Shown: positions 42,681 to 52,520, numbered from the stretch's first letter. The stretch is DNA of 64,000 bases from Janthinobacterium agaricidamnosum NBRC 102515 = DSM 9628 (GCF_000723165.1 NZ_HG322949.1:1850885-1914884), one strand, 5' to 3'. Numbers and translations: made by a program. Notes: generated from the sequence alone by a model not told the origin.

Positions 42681-44387
42681 GTGCTTTCTTATTTGATACA
42701 ACAATCGCGCCGCCTGCTGGCGGCCGCCACCCTGGCCAGCATCGTCTCGGGCGCTTGCAGCGTGCTGATGCTGGTGCAAATCAACCGTGCGCTGACCGCC
42801 GCCGACGGCGACGCGCGCGCCGCGCTGGCGTGGGGCTTTGCCGGGATCGCCGTGCTGTCGGCGCTGAGCCACGCGGTGGCCTCGGTGCTGTTCGAGCGCC
42901 TGACCCAGCGCGCCCATGCGCAATTGCGGCGTTTCATTTCGGGGCGCGTGATCAGCGCCGACTTCCGCAAGCTGGAGCAGATCGGCGCGCCCCGCGTGCA
43001 ATCGGCGCTGTCCGAGCACAGCGCCAAGGTGGCTGAATTCTTTGTCTGCTTCCCGGCCATCCTGACCAATGCGGTGGTGGTCGGCGGCTGCATGGTGTAC
43101 CTGGCGCTGCTGTCCTGGCGCATCTTCGGCGCCGCCGTGGTGGTGATCGGCCTGGGCAGCTATTGCTATCAGCTGGCGCAACGGCGCGCCGTGGTCCACC
43201 TGGATGCGGCGGCCAGGGAGCAGGATGCGCTGTTCGGCCACTTCCGTTCGCTGGTCGACGGCGCCAAGGAATTGCGCCTGCACCGGCGCAAGCGCAGCCG
43301 GTTCGCCGAGCAGGTGCTGGGCCGCACCATCGACAGCCTGCGCGCGCGGCGCGAAAAGGGCATGTCGCTGTTCGCGCTGGCGGCCAGCTGGGGCAGCTTC
43401 CTGATCTACGCCTTCATCGGCCTGGTGCTGTTCCTGCTGGTCGGCGACGCGCCCGACCAGGCCCGCGTGATGACCGGTTTCGCGCTGGTGTTCCTGTACA
43501 TGGTGACGCCGCTCGAATCGCTGCTGCTGAACCTGCCGCGCGCCAACCTGGCGCGGGTGTCGGCCAGGCGCATCGACGACATCACCCGCGACATGCCGGG
43601 CCAGGAAAGCCAGGAAAGCCAGGAAGGCGAGGCCGAGGCGGCCGGCGACACCGCCACGCCGCTGCACAGCCTGGTGCTGCAGGGCGTCTGCCACCGTTAT
43701 TACCGCGAGTCGAACGACGACATCTTCACGCTGGGGCCGATCGACCTGTCGTTCGAGCCGGGCCAGATCACCTTCCTGGTCGGCGGCAACGGCAGCGGCA
43801 AGACTTCGCTGGCCAAGCTGCTGGTGGGCTTGTACCGGCCGGAACAGGGGCTGATCCTGCGCAACGGCGAGCCGGTGACGGATGCCAGCCGCGACCGCTA
43901 CCGGCAAGGTTTTTCGGCGGTGTTTTCCGACTTCCACCTGTTCGACAGCCTGCTCGATACGGCCTCGCAGCAGCTCGACGAGCGCGGCAACCGCATGCTG
44001 GAGCGGCTGCACCTGCATCACAAGGTGCAGGTGCGCGACGGCGCTTTCACCACCCGCGAATTGTCGCAGGGCCAGCGCAAGCGCCTGGCGCTGACGGTGG
44101 CGTGCCTGGAAGACCGGCCGTTCCTGGTGTTCGACGAATGGGCGGCCGACCAGGATCCGCTGTTCAAGGACGTGTTTTACCGCGAAGTGCTGCCGGAACT
44201 GCGCGCGCTGGGCAAGACCATTCTGGTGATTTCGCACGACGACCGTTATTTCAGCCTGGCCGACCGCCTGGTGCGGATGGAAAATGGCCAGCTCAGCGTG
44301 GTCGCCGTGCCACAGCCGCCGCAGTCGCAGCAGGTGTCACGGCAGCCGGCGCCCGGACTGGAAACCGAGGCCGGCCATGCCGCCTGA
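42681..44387 (+). CDS. Cyclic-peptide/siderophore ABC exporter (PvdE-like)
   Basis: A 568-residue half transporter with a fused membrane domain and ATPase, as in PvdE/SyrD. I prefer GTG at 42681: GGGAG lies just upstream, the family begins with a SLLxxQSRxLL-type first helix (LSYLIQQSRRLLAAA), and the iron-type promoter lies after the earlier in-frame ATG at 42576. Six membrane helices cover about 10-290. The ATPase has Walker A GGNGSGKTS near 368-376, signature LSQGQRKR, Walker B LVFDEWAADQDP and the H-loop VISHDD. PvdE moves acylated siderophore precursor from cytoplasm to periplasm, which fits the periplasmic acylase nearby. Confidence 0.9.
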   Translation: MLSYLIQQSRRLLAAATLASIVSGACSVLMLVQINRALTAADGDARAALAWGFAGIAVLSALSHAVASVLFERLTQRAHAQLRRFISGRVISADFRKLEQIGAPRVQSALSEHSAKVAEFFVCFPAILTNAVVVGGCMVYLALLSWRIFGAAVVVIGLGSYCYQLAQRRAVVHLDAAAREQDALFGHFRSLVDGAKELRLHRRKRSRFAEQVLGRTIDSLRARREKGMSLFALAASWGSFLIYAFIGLVLFLLVGDAPDQARVMTGFALVFLYMVTPLESLLLNLPRANLARVSARRIDDITRDMPGQESQESQEGEAEAAGDTATPLHSLVLQGVCHRYYRESNDDIFTLGPIDLSFEPGQITFLVGGNGSGKTSLAKLLVGLYRPEQGLILRNGEPVTDASRDRYRQGFSAVFSDFHLFDSLLDTASQQLDERGNRMLERLHLHHKVQVRDGAFTTRELSQGQRKRLALTVACLEDRPFLVFDEWAADQDPLFKDVFYREVLPELRALGKTILVISHDDRYFSLADRLVRMENGQLSVVAVPQPPQSQQVSRQPAPGLETEAGHAA

Positions 44388-44417
44388 GCCGCCGCCATAC
44401 CAGGGCGCAAGGGCCGC

Positions 44418-45968
44418 ATGAAATCGTCGACCTTGCGCGCCTTCGGCGCGCTGCACACCTGGGTCGGCCTGGTGGCCGGCCTGTTCCTGTTTATCGCCTT
44501 TTACGCCGGTGCGCTGTCGGTCTTCAACGACCCGCTGCATGTGTGGGAAACCCGCAGCGGGCGGGCCGCCGCGATGACGCCGGCGGCGCAGGCGCAGCCG
44601 CTGCTCGATGCGCTGCTGCGCGCCCATCCCGAGGCGGCGCAGCGCTTCACGCTGCGCTTCCCGACGCCGCACGAGCCGGCGCTGACGGCCGAATGGGACC
44701 AGCGCCACGCCGACGGCAGCGAGACCGAGCATGTGTTCGCGCTGTCGCCGCAAGGACAGCTGGTGGACCTGACCGCGCGGCCGGCGCTGGCCGACCTGGT
44801 CTACCACCTGCATTACACGGCCGGCTTGCCGGAAAGCTGGGGCCTGTATGTGCTGGGCGTGGTGTGCGTGCTGTACGGCCTGGCGCTGGTCAGCGGCGTG
44901 ATCCTCTACACGCCGGCTTTTTTCAAGGACTTGTTCGCGCTGCGCATCGGCAAGAACCTCAAGCGCATGTGGCAGGATGCGCACAATGCGATCGGCATCC
45001 TGTCGCTGCCGTTCCACGTGATGTATGCGTGGAGCAGCGCGGTGCTGGCGCTGGGCGCCTTGCTGCTGGCGCCGTTCCAGTACATGGTGTTCGACGGCCG
45101 CCTGCAACCGCTGATACAGGCCGACGTGTCGGCCGGCGCGCCGCGTCCGCCGGCCGGTGTCGGCGCGTCGCTGGCGCCGCTGTCGCAACTGTACGCCACC
45201 ATCGAACGCGAAGTGCCCGGCATGACGCTGGGCGCCTTGCGTTACCGTAATGCCGGCGATCTCGACGGCCAGGTCGAGGCGTACGGCGAAGTCAGCCAGC
45301 GCAGCGTCAGCGCGGTCGCGGCGGTGGTGCTGAACGCCGCCAGCGGGGCGGTCGAGCGGGTGGTCGCGCCGCAAGCCTATACGCCGGGCACGGCGATGCT
45401 GCGCGGCCTGTATGCGCTGCATTTCGCCAGCTTCGGCGGCGTCGCGGTGCAATGGATGTACTTCGTGCTCGGTCTGGCGGGCGCCTTCCTTTTTTACAGC
45501 GGCAACCTGTTGTGGATCGAGGCGCGCCGCAAGCGCCGCCCGCAGCAGGCCCGCAGCGCGCGGCTGATGGCGCAAGCCACGCTGGGCGTGTGCCTGGGCT
45601 GCATCGCCGGCATCGGCGCGCTGTTCCTGGCCAACAAATTGGCGCCGTGGCACAGCCTGGCCGCATGGGAAGCCGGCAGTTATTACAGCGTGTTCTGCGC
45701 CTGCCTGCTGTGGGCTTTCATACGTCCGCCGGCGCGCGCGGCGCATGAATTGCTGATGCTGTGCGCCGTGCTGTGCCTGCTGCTGCCGCTGGCGCAATGG
45801 TGGCGCGCCGGTGTCGATCCGCTGTCGGCCATCCGGCACGGCGCGTGGGTGGTCGCCGGCGTCGATGGCGTGGCGCTGCTGGCGGGCTGGCTGTACTGGT
45901 CGATGGCGCGCGCGGTGCTGCGGCGCGGCCTGCATGGCGATCCGCAAAGCGTCTGGTCGCTGCGTTAA
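44418..45968 (+). CDS. PepSY-associated iron-regulated membrane protein
   Basis: A 516-residue inner-membrane protein of the PepSY_TM family. It begins LRAFGALHTWVGLVAGLFLFIAFYAGALSVF, a signature helix. Further membrane helices lie near 145-165, 195-215, 345-365, 390-410, 430-445 and 465-490. A PepSY-type periplasmic segment lies near 255-310. Members in siderophore operons are thought to take part in ferric-siderophore reduction or uptake. It follows the exporter by 30 bases. Its stop codon TAA forms the first three bases of the next iron-type promoter. Confidence 0.85.
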   Translation: MKSSTLRAFGALHTWVGLVAGLFLFIAFYAGALSVFNDPLHVWETRSGRAAAMTPAAQAQPLLDALLRAHPEAAQRFTLRFPTPHEPALTAEWDQRHADGSETEHVFALSPQGQLVDLTARPALADLVYHLHYTAGLPESWGLYVLGVVCVLYGLALVSGVILYTPAFFKDLFALRIGKNLKRMWQDAHNAIGILSLPFHVMYAWSSAVLALGALLLAPFQYMVFDGRLQPLIQADVSAGAPRPPAGVGASLAPLSQLYATIEREVPGMTLGALRYRNAGDLDGQVEAYGEVSQRSVSAVAAVVLNAASGAVERVVAPQAYTPGTAMLRGLYALHFASFGGVAVQWMYFVLGLAGAFLFYSGNLLWIEARRKRRPQQARSARLMAQATLGVCLGCIAGIGALFLANKLAPWHSLAAWEAGSYYSVFCACLLWAFIRPPARAAHELLMLCAVLCLLLPLAQWWRAGVDPLSAIRHGAWVVAGVDGVALLAGWLYWSMARAVLRRGLHGDPQSVWSLR

Positions 45969-45990
45969 ATTTCGCCGCGCCCCGCTCGTC
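45966..45990 (+). promoter_or_regulatory. Iron-starvation sigma-type promoter for the hydroxylase
   Basis: TAAA (45966-45969), 17 bases, CGTC (45987-45990), with context TTAAATTTC and GCTCGTCATTC. It overlaps the stop codon of the PepSY gene and lies 87 bases before the hydroxylase start. Confidence 0.75.
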
Positions 45991-46076
45991 ATTCGAGGAT
46001 ACGACGAAGAGCCGGGCCGGCCCGATTTTCGCGGCGCTTCCTGCGCGCCGGCTCCCGTCTTCATCGAGGAGCAATC

Positions 46077-47060
46077 ATGCCGAACCTGTCCATTGAACAC
46101 TTGTCCACTGAGTACCTGTCCGCGGGCGCCTTGCCGGCCCGCCTGGACCCGATTTCCACCGATAGCGACCTGGCCGGCCTGTGGCGGCGGCAGCGCGAGC
46201 ATATCGACCAATTGCTGCTGCGCACCGGCGGGGTGCTGCTGCGCGGCTTCGACGTGCCGTCGGTCGCGGCCTTCCAGGAGTTCGCCAGGGGCTACGGCCA
46301 CGCGCTGCTGAACTACGAGTTTGCGTCGACGCCGCGCAGCGCCGTGTCGTCCGGGGTCTACACATCGACCGAATACCCGGCGCACCAGCATATCCCGCTG
46401 CATAACGAACAGGCCTACACGCGCGAATGGCCGATGAAGATCTGGTTCCATTGCGTGACGGCGCCGGCCAGCGGCGGCGAAACGCCGATCGCCGACAGCC
46501 GCGCGATTTATCGCGACATGCCCGACGAGGTGCGGCGCCGCTTTGCCGACGGCCTGTGCTATGTGCGTAATTACAGCGAGGATTTCGACCTGACCTGGCA
46601 GCAGGTATTCCAGACCGACAGCCGCGACGAGGTCGAGGCGTATTGCCGGCGTTCCGCCATCGAATGCCAGTGGAAGGATGACGGCGAGCTGCGCACGCTG
46701 CAGCGCTGCCAGGGCGTCGAGCGGCACCCGGTCACCGGCGAAATGGTGTGGTTCAACCAGGCGCATTTGTTCCATGCATCGAACCTGCAGGCGGAAGTGC
46801 GCGAATCGCTGGAAGACATGCTGGGCGCCGACAACTTGCCGCGCAATGTGTGCTTTGCCGACGGCTCGGCGATTCCCGACGCCATGCTGGAGCAGGTCAG
46901 GGCGGTGCTGCAATCGAATACCGTGATGTTCCCGTGGCAGGCAGGCGACATCCTGATGCTCGACAACATGCTGGTGGCGCATGCGCGCACGCCGTTTTCC
47001 GGCCCGCGCAAGGTGGTGGTGGCGATGGCGCAGCCGCACGGCAACCTGGTCAAGGCGTAA
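46077..47060 (+). CDS. TauD/SyrP-family non-heme iron beta-hydroxylase
   Basis: A 327-residue Fe(II)/2-oxoglutarate oxygenase. The metal ligands are His109 and Glu111 in PLHNEQAY and His302 in LVAHARTPFSGPRKVV, which also holds the Arg for 2-oxoglutarate. The protein is of the SyrP class that hydroxylates carrier-bound amino acids, mostly Asp, at the beta carbon. Beta-hydroxyaspartate is an iron ligand in many lipopeptide siderophores, and an Asp-specific module is encoded in NRPS2. A second enzyme of the same family is fused to the C-terminus of NRPS2. The gene has its own iron-type promoter. Confidence 0.88.
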   Translation: MPNLSIEHLSTEYLSAGALPARLDPISTDSDLAGLWRRQREHIDQLLLRTGGVLLRGFDVPSVAAFQEFARGYGHALLNYEFASTPRSAVSSGVYTSTEYPAHQHIPLHNEQAYTREWPMKIWFHCVTAPASGGETPIADSRAIYRDMPDEVRRRFADGLCYVRNYSEDFDLTWQQVFQTDSRDEVEAYCRRSAIECQWKDDGELRTLQRCQGVERHPVTGEMVWFNQAHLFHASNLQAEVRESLEDMLGADNLPRNVCFADGSAIPDAMLEQVRAVLQSNTVMFPWQAGDILMLDNMLVAHARTPFSGPRKVVVAMAQPHGNLVKA

Positions 47061-47138
47061 TTGCCGGCTTGCGTACTCCCCGTCATTTTTCGCGGCGCCG
47101 GCGCATTTCCCCGGCGCCGATAAATTTCCCGCCTTCGC

Positions 47139-47163
47139 TAAATTTCCACCTTCCGCGCTCGTC
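47139..47163 (+). promoter_or_regulatory. Iron-starvation sigma-type promoter for the NRPS genes
   Basis: TAAA (47139-47142), 17 bases, CGTC (47160-47163), with context TAAATTTCC and GCTCGTCATTCC nearly identical to the hydroxylase box. A partial duplicate of the -35 part (TAAATTTCC) lies 18 bases upstream. It lies 84 bases before the first NRPS start. Confidence 0.75.
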
Positions 47164-47246
47164 ATTCCATACAGGGATATCGCTTTTGAACAGGCGCCGC
47201 GACGGTAACGCCGTCCGGTTCGCCCGGTAACAACATAGGACGCAAG

Positions 47247-50200
47247 ATGAATCAGGCAACCGCAGTTCGTAACTTTCCGCGCAATATGGTCGAGCACCTG
47301 CAAACCCTGGCCCGCACGCGGCCGCGCGACACCGCGCTGATCGCGCTGGGCGCCGGCGGCGAGAGCCGCTTCGACTACGGACAACTGGACCAGCTGGCGC
47401 GCGCGATGGCGGTGCAATTGCAGGCGCGTTTCGGCCCCGGCGAGCGTGCCTTGCTGCTGCTCGACAATGACCAGCATTACCTGGTCGCCTTCTTCGGCTG
47501 CCTGTACGCCGGCCTGGTCGCGGTGCCGGTGTTTCCGCCCGAATCGGCGCGCGAACAGCACCTGGAACGCTTGCTGGCGATCGCCGCCGACGCCGGCGCC
47601 TGCTGCATCCTCGGCACCGGCGCGATCCTGGCGCTGCTGGGCGAGGATGGCGGCGCGGCCCGTTTCGGCGCCGCCGCCGCGCTTGCCGTCGATGCGCTGG
47701 ATCCGGCAAGCGCCGGCGCATGGCGCGCCCACGTGCCGCAAGAGACCGACATCGCCTTCCTGCAATACACCTCCGGCTCGACCGCCGTGCCGAAGGGGGT
47801 CATGGTCAGCCACGCCAACCTGATGGCCAACGAGCGCGCGATCGAGTCCAGCATGGCGGTGACGGCCGACGACGTGTTCGTCACATGGCTGCCGCTGTAC
47901 CACGACATGGGCCTGATCGGCGGCGCGCTGCAGCCGCTGCACCGCGGCATTCCGGTGGTGCTGATGAGTCCATCGTACTTCCTGCAGCGTCCGCTGCGCT
48001 GGCTGGAAGCGGTGTCGCGTTATCGCGGCACCGTCAGCGGCGGACCGGACTTCGCCTTCCGCCTGTGCCTGGAGCGCATCAAGCCGGAGCAGGCCGCGGC
48101 GCTCGACCTGTCCAGCTGGCGGGTCGCGTTTTCCGGCGCCGAGCCGGTGCGGCACGATACGCTGAGCGACTTCATGGCCCGCTTCGCGCCGGCCGGCTTG
48201 CGGCCGTCGGCGATCTATCCGTGCTACGGCCTGGCCGAGGCGACGCTGCTGGTCAGCGGCGGCGTGGCCGGCTCCGGCATGACGTCGACGCGCTTTGCCG
48301 AGACCAGCGTGGCCGCCGGGCTGCCGCTGGCCGCCACCGGCGATCAGCCGCAGAGCGAGCTGGTCGGCTGCGGCCCGGTCACCGCCGGCCATCGGGTCGA
48401 CATCGTCGCGCCGGACACGCTGCGCACGCTGGCCGACGGCCAGGTCGGCGAAATCCTGGCCAGCGGCCCCAGCGTGGCGGCCGGCTACTGGCGCCGGACC
48501 GACGCCAGCGCGGAGACCTTTATCGAACGCGACGGCCGGCGCTGCCTGCGCACCGGCGACCTGGGATTCATGCACCAGGGGCAGCTGTACATCACCGGCC
48601 GGCTGAAGGATGTGATCATCCTGCGCGGCCAGAATTTCTATCCGCAAGACATCGAGCGCGCCATTGAAATGGAAGTCGAGGCGGTGCGCAAGGGCCGGGT
48701 GGCGGCCTTCGCGGTGTCCGCAGCCGATGGCGGCGAGGGCGTCGGCGTGTGCGCCGAAGTGTCGCGCGGCCTGCAAAAACTGGTGCCGCCGGCCGCGCTG
48801 GCCGAGGCGCTGAGCCAGGCCGCCAGCCTGGTGTGCCGCAATGCGCTGACGCTGGTGGTGCTGCTCAATCCGGGCGGACTGCCGAAGACATCGAGCGGCA
48901 AGCTGCGCCGCGGCGCCTGCCGCCAGGGCTGGCTGGACGGCACGCTGGACGCCTACGCGGTCTGGTCGGAAGGCCGCATCGTGCAGGGCGCCGCCGCCTC
49001 TGCCAATCCTGCCGATGCCGGCCAGGCGCCCCGGCCGGGCACCGAAAGCGAACTGGCCCAATTGTGGCGCGAGGTGCTGAAGCTGGACCCGGCCGCGCCG
49101 CTGCGGCGCGACGCGCATTTCTTTGGCAAGGGCGGTAATTCGCTGGCCGCCGTGCAACTGGCGGCGCGCGCCGGCGCGCGCTGGAATATCGACATCGCGC
49201 CGCAATTGCTGTTCGAGCATCCGCAGCTGGCCGATTGCGCGCTGCGCATCGACGGCTTGCGCAGCGCCGGCGCGGCGCGCGGCAGCGGCATCGCCGTGCT
49301 GCCCGAGGCGCTGCGCGGCGCCGGCGTGCCGCTGTCGCACGCGCAGCAGCGGCTGTGGTTCCTGTGGCGCCTCGACCCGGCTGGCACCGCCTACCATATC
49401 GGCGGCAGACTGACGCTGGACGGCGCGCTGGATGTGGCCAGCCTGGACGCGGCGCTGCTGCATCTGCTGCAACGCCACGAATCGCTGCGCACCAGCTTCC
49501 GCGCCGGCGCCGACGGCAGCGCCGAACAACTGATCGGCGCCGCGCCGGCGCAATCGGGCCTGCTCCGGCTGGCGCAGGACGACGACGGCGCGCGGCTGCT
49601 GGAGCAGCCGTTCGACCTGACGCAGGGCCCGCTGCTGCGCGCCGGCCTGCGCCGCGACGCCGGACAGCGCCACACGCTGGTGCTGGTGCTGCACCATATC
49701 ATCGCCGACGCGTGGTCGATGCAGCGCCTGATCGAAGAGCTGGCGGCCTGCTACCAGGCGTACCGCGGCGGCGCCGAACCGGCCTTGCCGGCGCTGCCGG
49801 TGCAATACGCCGATTACGCCGCCTGGCAGCGGCAGCGGCTGGACGGCGGCGAACGGGTGCGCCAGCTGGACTATTGGCGCGGCGCGCTGGGCAGCCATCA
49901 TCCGGTGCTCGACTTGCGCACCGACCGGCCGCGCGGCGCGGCGCGCCGCTACACGGCGGCGCAGCACGGCTTCACGCTGCCGCCGGGCCTGGCGGCGGAC
50001 TTGCGGGCCCGGGCCGGGCAAGCCGGCGCCACGCTGTTCAGCGTGCTGCTGGCGGCGTTCCAGGCGCTGCTGTTCCGCCACAGCGGCCAGCAAGACTTGC
50101 GGATCGGCGTGCCGGTGGCCAACCGCGGCCGTCCCGAAGTCGAGGGCGTGGTCGGCTTTTTCGTCAACACCCAGGTGCTGCGCAGCCAGCTCGGGCCGCG

Positions 50201-52520
50201 CATGACGCTGGCCGCGCTGCTGCAGCAGGCGCGCGTCGCGGCGCTGGGCGCGCAGGCGCACCAGGAATTGCCGTTCGATGAACTGGTCGAGGCCTTGCAG
50301 CCGCAGCGCAGCCTGAGCCACAACCCGCTGTTCCAGGTCTTGTTCAACCACCTGGTGGAAGATTACCGCGCGCTGTCCGCGCTGCCGGGCCTGGCGCTCG
50401 AGGTGCGGGCGCTGGAGCAGCCGGAGGTGCAGTTCGACCTGGCGCTGGACACCGTCGAAACGCCGGACGGCCAGTTGCGGGTTGCCTTCAGTTACGCGGC
50501 CGAACTGTTCGACGCGACCACCATCGCCGGCTATGGCCGGCATTACCTGGCGCTGCTGCGCCAGCTTGCCGCCGCGCCCGAATGCGCGCTGGCCGAGGTC
50601 GACCTGGACGGCGCGGCCGGCCGCGCGCAGTTGCTGGCCTGGGGCCGCAACGACGGCGCGGCGCTGGCCACGCTGCCGGCCCACCTGCGCTTCGAGCGCC
50701 AGGCAGCCGCCCAGCCGCACGCCGAGGCGCTGGTGTGCGGCGCCGAAGCGCTGACCTACGACGCCCTGAACCGCCGCGCCAACCGGCTGGCGCGGCGCCT
50801 GATGGCCGATGGCGCCGGGCCGGGCACGCTGGTCGGCGTGGCGCTGGAACGCTCGCCGGACATGGTGGTGGGCTTGCTGGCGATCCTGAAGGCCGGCGCC
50901 GCCTACGTGCCGCTCGACCCGGATTATCCGGCCGGCCGGCTGCTGCACATGGCGCGCGACAGCGGCCTGGCCATGCTGCTGACGCACAGCCGGCTGGACG
51001 CGCGCCTGCCGGCGCTGGACGGCGTCGCGCGGCTGCGGCTGGACGGCCTGGCGCTGGACGGGCTGTCCGACGCCAATCCCGGCGTGGCCGTGCACGGCGA
51101 CAGCCTGGCCTATGTGATCTACACCTCCGGCTCGACCGGCACGCCGAAGGGCGTCGGCATCGGCCACGCGGCGCTGGCGCGCCATATCGACGTGTCGGCG
51201 CAATTCTTCGGCCTGCGCGCCGACGACCGCATGCTGCAATTCGCCACGCTCAATTTCGACGGCTTCATCGAACAGCTGTTCCCGCCGCTGGCGCTGGGCG
51301 CGGCGGTGGTGCTGCGCGGTCCCGACCTGTGGGATAGCGCGGCCTTTTATGAGCAACTGATCGCGCAGCGCATCAGCGTGGCCGACCTGACCACCGCCTA
51401 CTGGGCCGTGCTGGCCCAGGATTTTGCCGGGCACGGCCGGCGCGATTACGGCGCGCTGCGCCAGGTGCACGCCGGCGGCGAGGCGCTGCCGCCGGAAGCG
51501 CTGCATGCGTGGCGCGACGCCGGGCTGCAGCACGTCAAGCTGCTCAATACCTATGGCCCGACCGAGGCCACCGTCACCGCCAGCGCGCTCGATTGCGCGC
51601 CTTACCTGGCGCCGGGCGCGCGCTTGCCGGCGCAGATGCCGATCGGCGCGCCGCTGGCCGGACGCCGTTTATACGTGCTCGATTCCGAGCTGGGCCTGGC
51701 CCCGCCGGGCGTGGCCGGCGAGCTGTACATCGGCGGCGCGCTGCTGGCGCGCGGCTACCTGAACCGGCCTGGCCTGAGCGCCGAGCGCTTCGTCGCGGAC
51801 CCGTTCGGCGCCGATGGCGGGCGGCTGTACCGCAGCGGCGACCTGGTGCGCTGGCTGGCCGATGGCCAGCTCGAATACCTGGGGCGCATCGACCACCAGG
51901 TCAAGCTGCGCGGCCTGCGCGTCGAGCTGGGCGAGATCGAGGCCCGCCTGCTGGCCCAGCCGGGCGTGCGCGCGGCCGTCGTCAGCACCCAGCAGGCCGG
52001 GTCCGGCGCGCTGCTGGTGGCGCACGTGGCCGCCGATCCCGGCGTCGAGCTGCAGGGCGCTGCGCTGCGCAGCGCGCTGCGCGGGGAACTGCCCGACTAC
52101 ATGGTGCCGTCGGCCGTGATGGTGCTGGCCGCCTTGCCGCTGAACCCGAACGGCAAGGTCGACCGGCATGCGCTGCCGCTGGCGACGCCGTCGGCCGATG
52201 CCGAACATGTGGCGCCGCTGGGCCAGGCCGAACAGGCGCTGGCGCTGTTGTGGCAAGAGGTGCTGGGGCTGCCGCGGGTGGGCCGGCACGACAATTTTTT
52301 TGAGCTGGGCGGCCATTCGCTGGCGGCGATCCGGGTCACCGCCTTGCTGGCGCAGCGCCACGCCTGCGAACTGCCGGTGCGGCGCTTCTTCGACGCGCCG
52401 ACGCTGGCGGGCATGGCGCAGGGCCTGTCCGAGGCCGGCTTCGACGCCGGCGGCGCAGCCAGGGCGCGCCGGCTGGACGACATGGCCAATCTTTTAAGCG
52501 AATTCGAGGAACAGGAATGA
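47247..52520 (+). CDS. NRPS 1: FAAL-PCP-C-A-PCP starter synthetase
   Basis: A 1757-residue synthetase. Domains: fatty-acyl-AMP ligase (about 1-590, LQYTSGSTAVPKGV near 171), carrier protein (FFGKGGNSLAA, Ser near 627), condensation (about 690-1120, active site HHIIADAWS near 815), adenylation (about 1140-1640, VIYTSGSTGTPKG near 1289) and carrier (FFELGGHSLAAI near 1680). The FAAL activates a fatty acid and passes it to the first amino acid, making a lipopeptide. The ten-residue specificity code read by eye is DGEDVATVTK; acidic Glu and Asp in the pocket suit a basic amino acid, perhaps Dab. It overlaps NRPS2 by 4 bases. Confidence 0.93.
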   Translation: MNQATAVRNFPRNMVEHLQTLARTRPRDTALIALGAGGESRFDYGQLDQLARAMAVQLQARFGPGERALLLLDNDQHYLVAFFGCLYAGLVAVPVFPPESAREQHLERLLAIAADAGACCILGTGAILALLGEDGGAARFGAAAALAVDALDPASAGAWRAHVPQETDIAFLQYTSGSTAVPKGVMVSHANLMANERAIESSMAVTADDVFVTWLPLYHDMGLIGGALQPLHRGIPVVLMSPSYFLQRPLRWLEAVSRYRGTVSGGPDFAFRLCLERIKPEQAAALDLSSWRVAFSGAEPVRHDTLSDFMARFAPAGLRPSAIYPCYGLAEATLLVSGGVAGSGMTSTRFAETSVAAGLPLAATGDQPQSELVGCGPVTAGHRVDIVAPDTLRTLADGQVGEILASGPSVAAGYWRRTDASAETFIERDGRRCLRTGDLGFMHQGQLYITGRLKDVIILRGQNFYPQDIERAIEMEVEAVRKGRVAAFAVSAADGGEGVGVCAEVSRGLQKLVPPAALAEALSQAASLVCRNALTLVVLLNPGGLPKTSSGKLRRGACRQGWLDGTLDAYAVWSEGRIVQGAAASANPADAGQAPRPGTESELAQLWREVLKLDPAAPLRRDAHFFGKGGNSLAAVQLAARAGARWNIDIAPQLLFEHPQLADCALRIDGLRSAGAARGSGIAVLPEALRGAGVPLSHAQQRLWFLWRLDPAGTAYHIGGRLTLDGALDVASLDAALLHLLQRHESLRTSFRAGADGSAEQLIGAAPAQSGLLRLAQDDDGARLLEQPFDLTQGPLLRAGLRRDAGQRHTLVLVLHHIIADAWSMQRLIEELAACYQAYRGGAEPALPALPVQYADYAAWQRQRLDGGERVRQLDYWRGALGSHHPVLDLRTDRPRGAARRYTAAQHGFTLPPGLAADLRARAGQAGATLFSVLLAAFQALLFRHSGQQDLRIGVPVANRGRPEVEGVVGFFVNTQVLRSQLGPRMTLAALLQQARVAALGAQAHQELPFDELVEALQPQRSLSHNPLFQVLFNHLVEDYRALSALPGLALEVRALEQPEVQFDLALDTVETPDGQLRVAFSYAAELFDATTIAGYGRHYLALLRQLAAAPECALAEVDLDGAAGRAQLLAWGRNDGAALATLPAHLRFERQAAAQPHAEALVCGAEALTYDALNRRANRLARRLMADGAGPGTLVGVALERSPDMVVGLLAILKAGAAYVPLDPDYPAGRLLHMARDSGLAMLLTHSRLDARLPALDGVARLRLDGLALDGLSDANPGVAVHGDSLAYVIYTSGSTGTPKGVGIGHAALARHIDVSAQFFGLRADDRMLQFATLNFDGFIEQLFPPLALGAAVVLRGPDLWDSAAFYEQLIAQRISVADLTTAYWAVLAQDFAGHGRRDYGALRQVHAGGEALPPEALHAWRDAGLQHVKLLNTYGPTEATVTASALDCAPYLAPGARLPAQMPIGAPLAGRRLYVLDSELGLAPPGVAGELYIGGALLARGYLNRPGLSAERFVADPFGADGGRLYRSGDLVRWLADGQLEYLGRIDHQVKLRGLRVELGEIEARLLAQPGVRAAVVSTQQAGSGALLVAHVAADPGVELQGAALRSALRGELPDYMVPSAVMVLAALPLNPNGKVDRHALPLATPSADAEHVAPLGQAEQALALLWQEVLGLPRVGRHDNFFELGGHSLAAIRVTALLAQRHACELPVRRFFDAPTLAGMAQGLSEAGFDAGGAARARRLDDMANLLSEFEEQE

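Noticed and set aside
47121..47124. A second TAAA before NRPS1
   Set aside because: With a 17-base spacer it meets ATTT and not CGTC; only the copy at 47139 completes the box.
44337..51533. A 2398-codon open frame on the minus strand
   Set aside because: It lies opposite NRPS1, the hydroxylase and the PepSY gene, is rich in Arg/Gln/Ala/His low-complexity text and has no domain; it is a GC-rich shadow frame.
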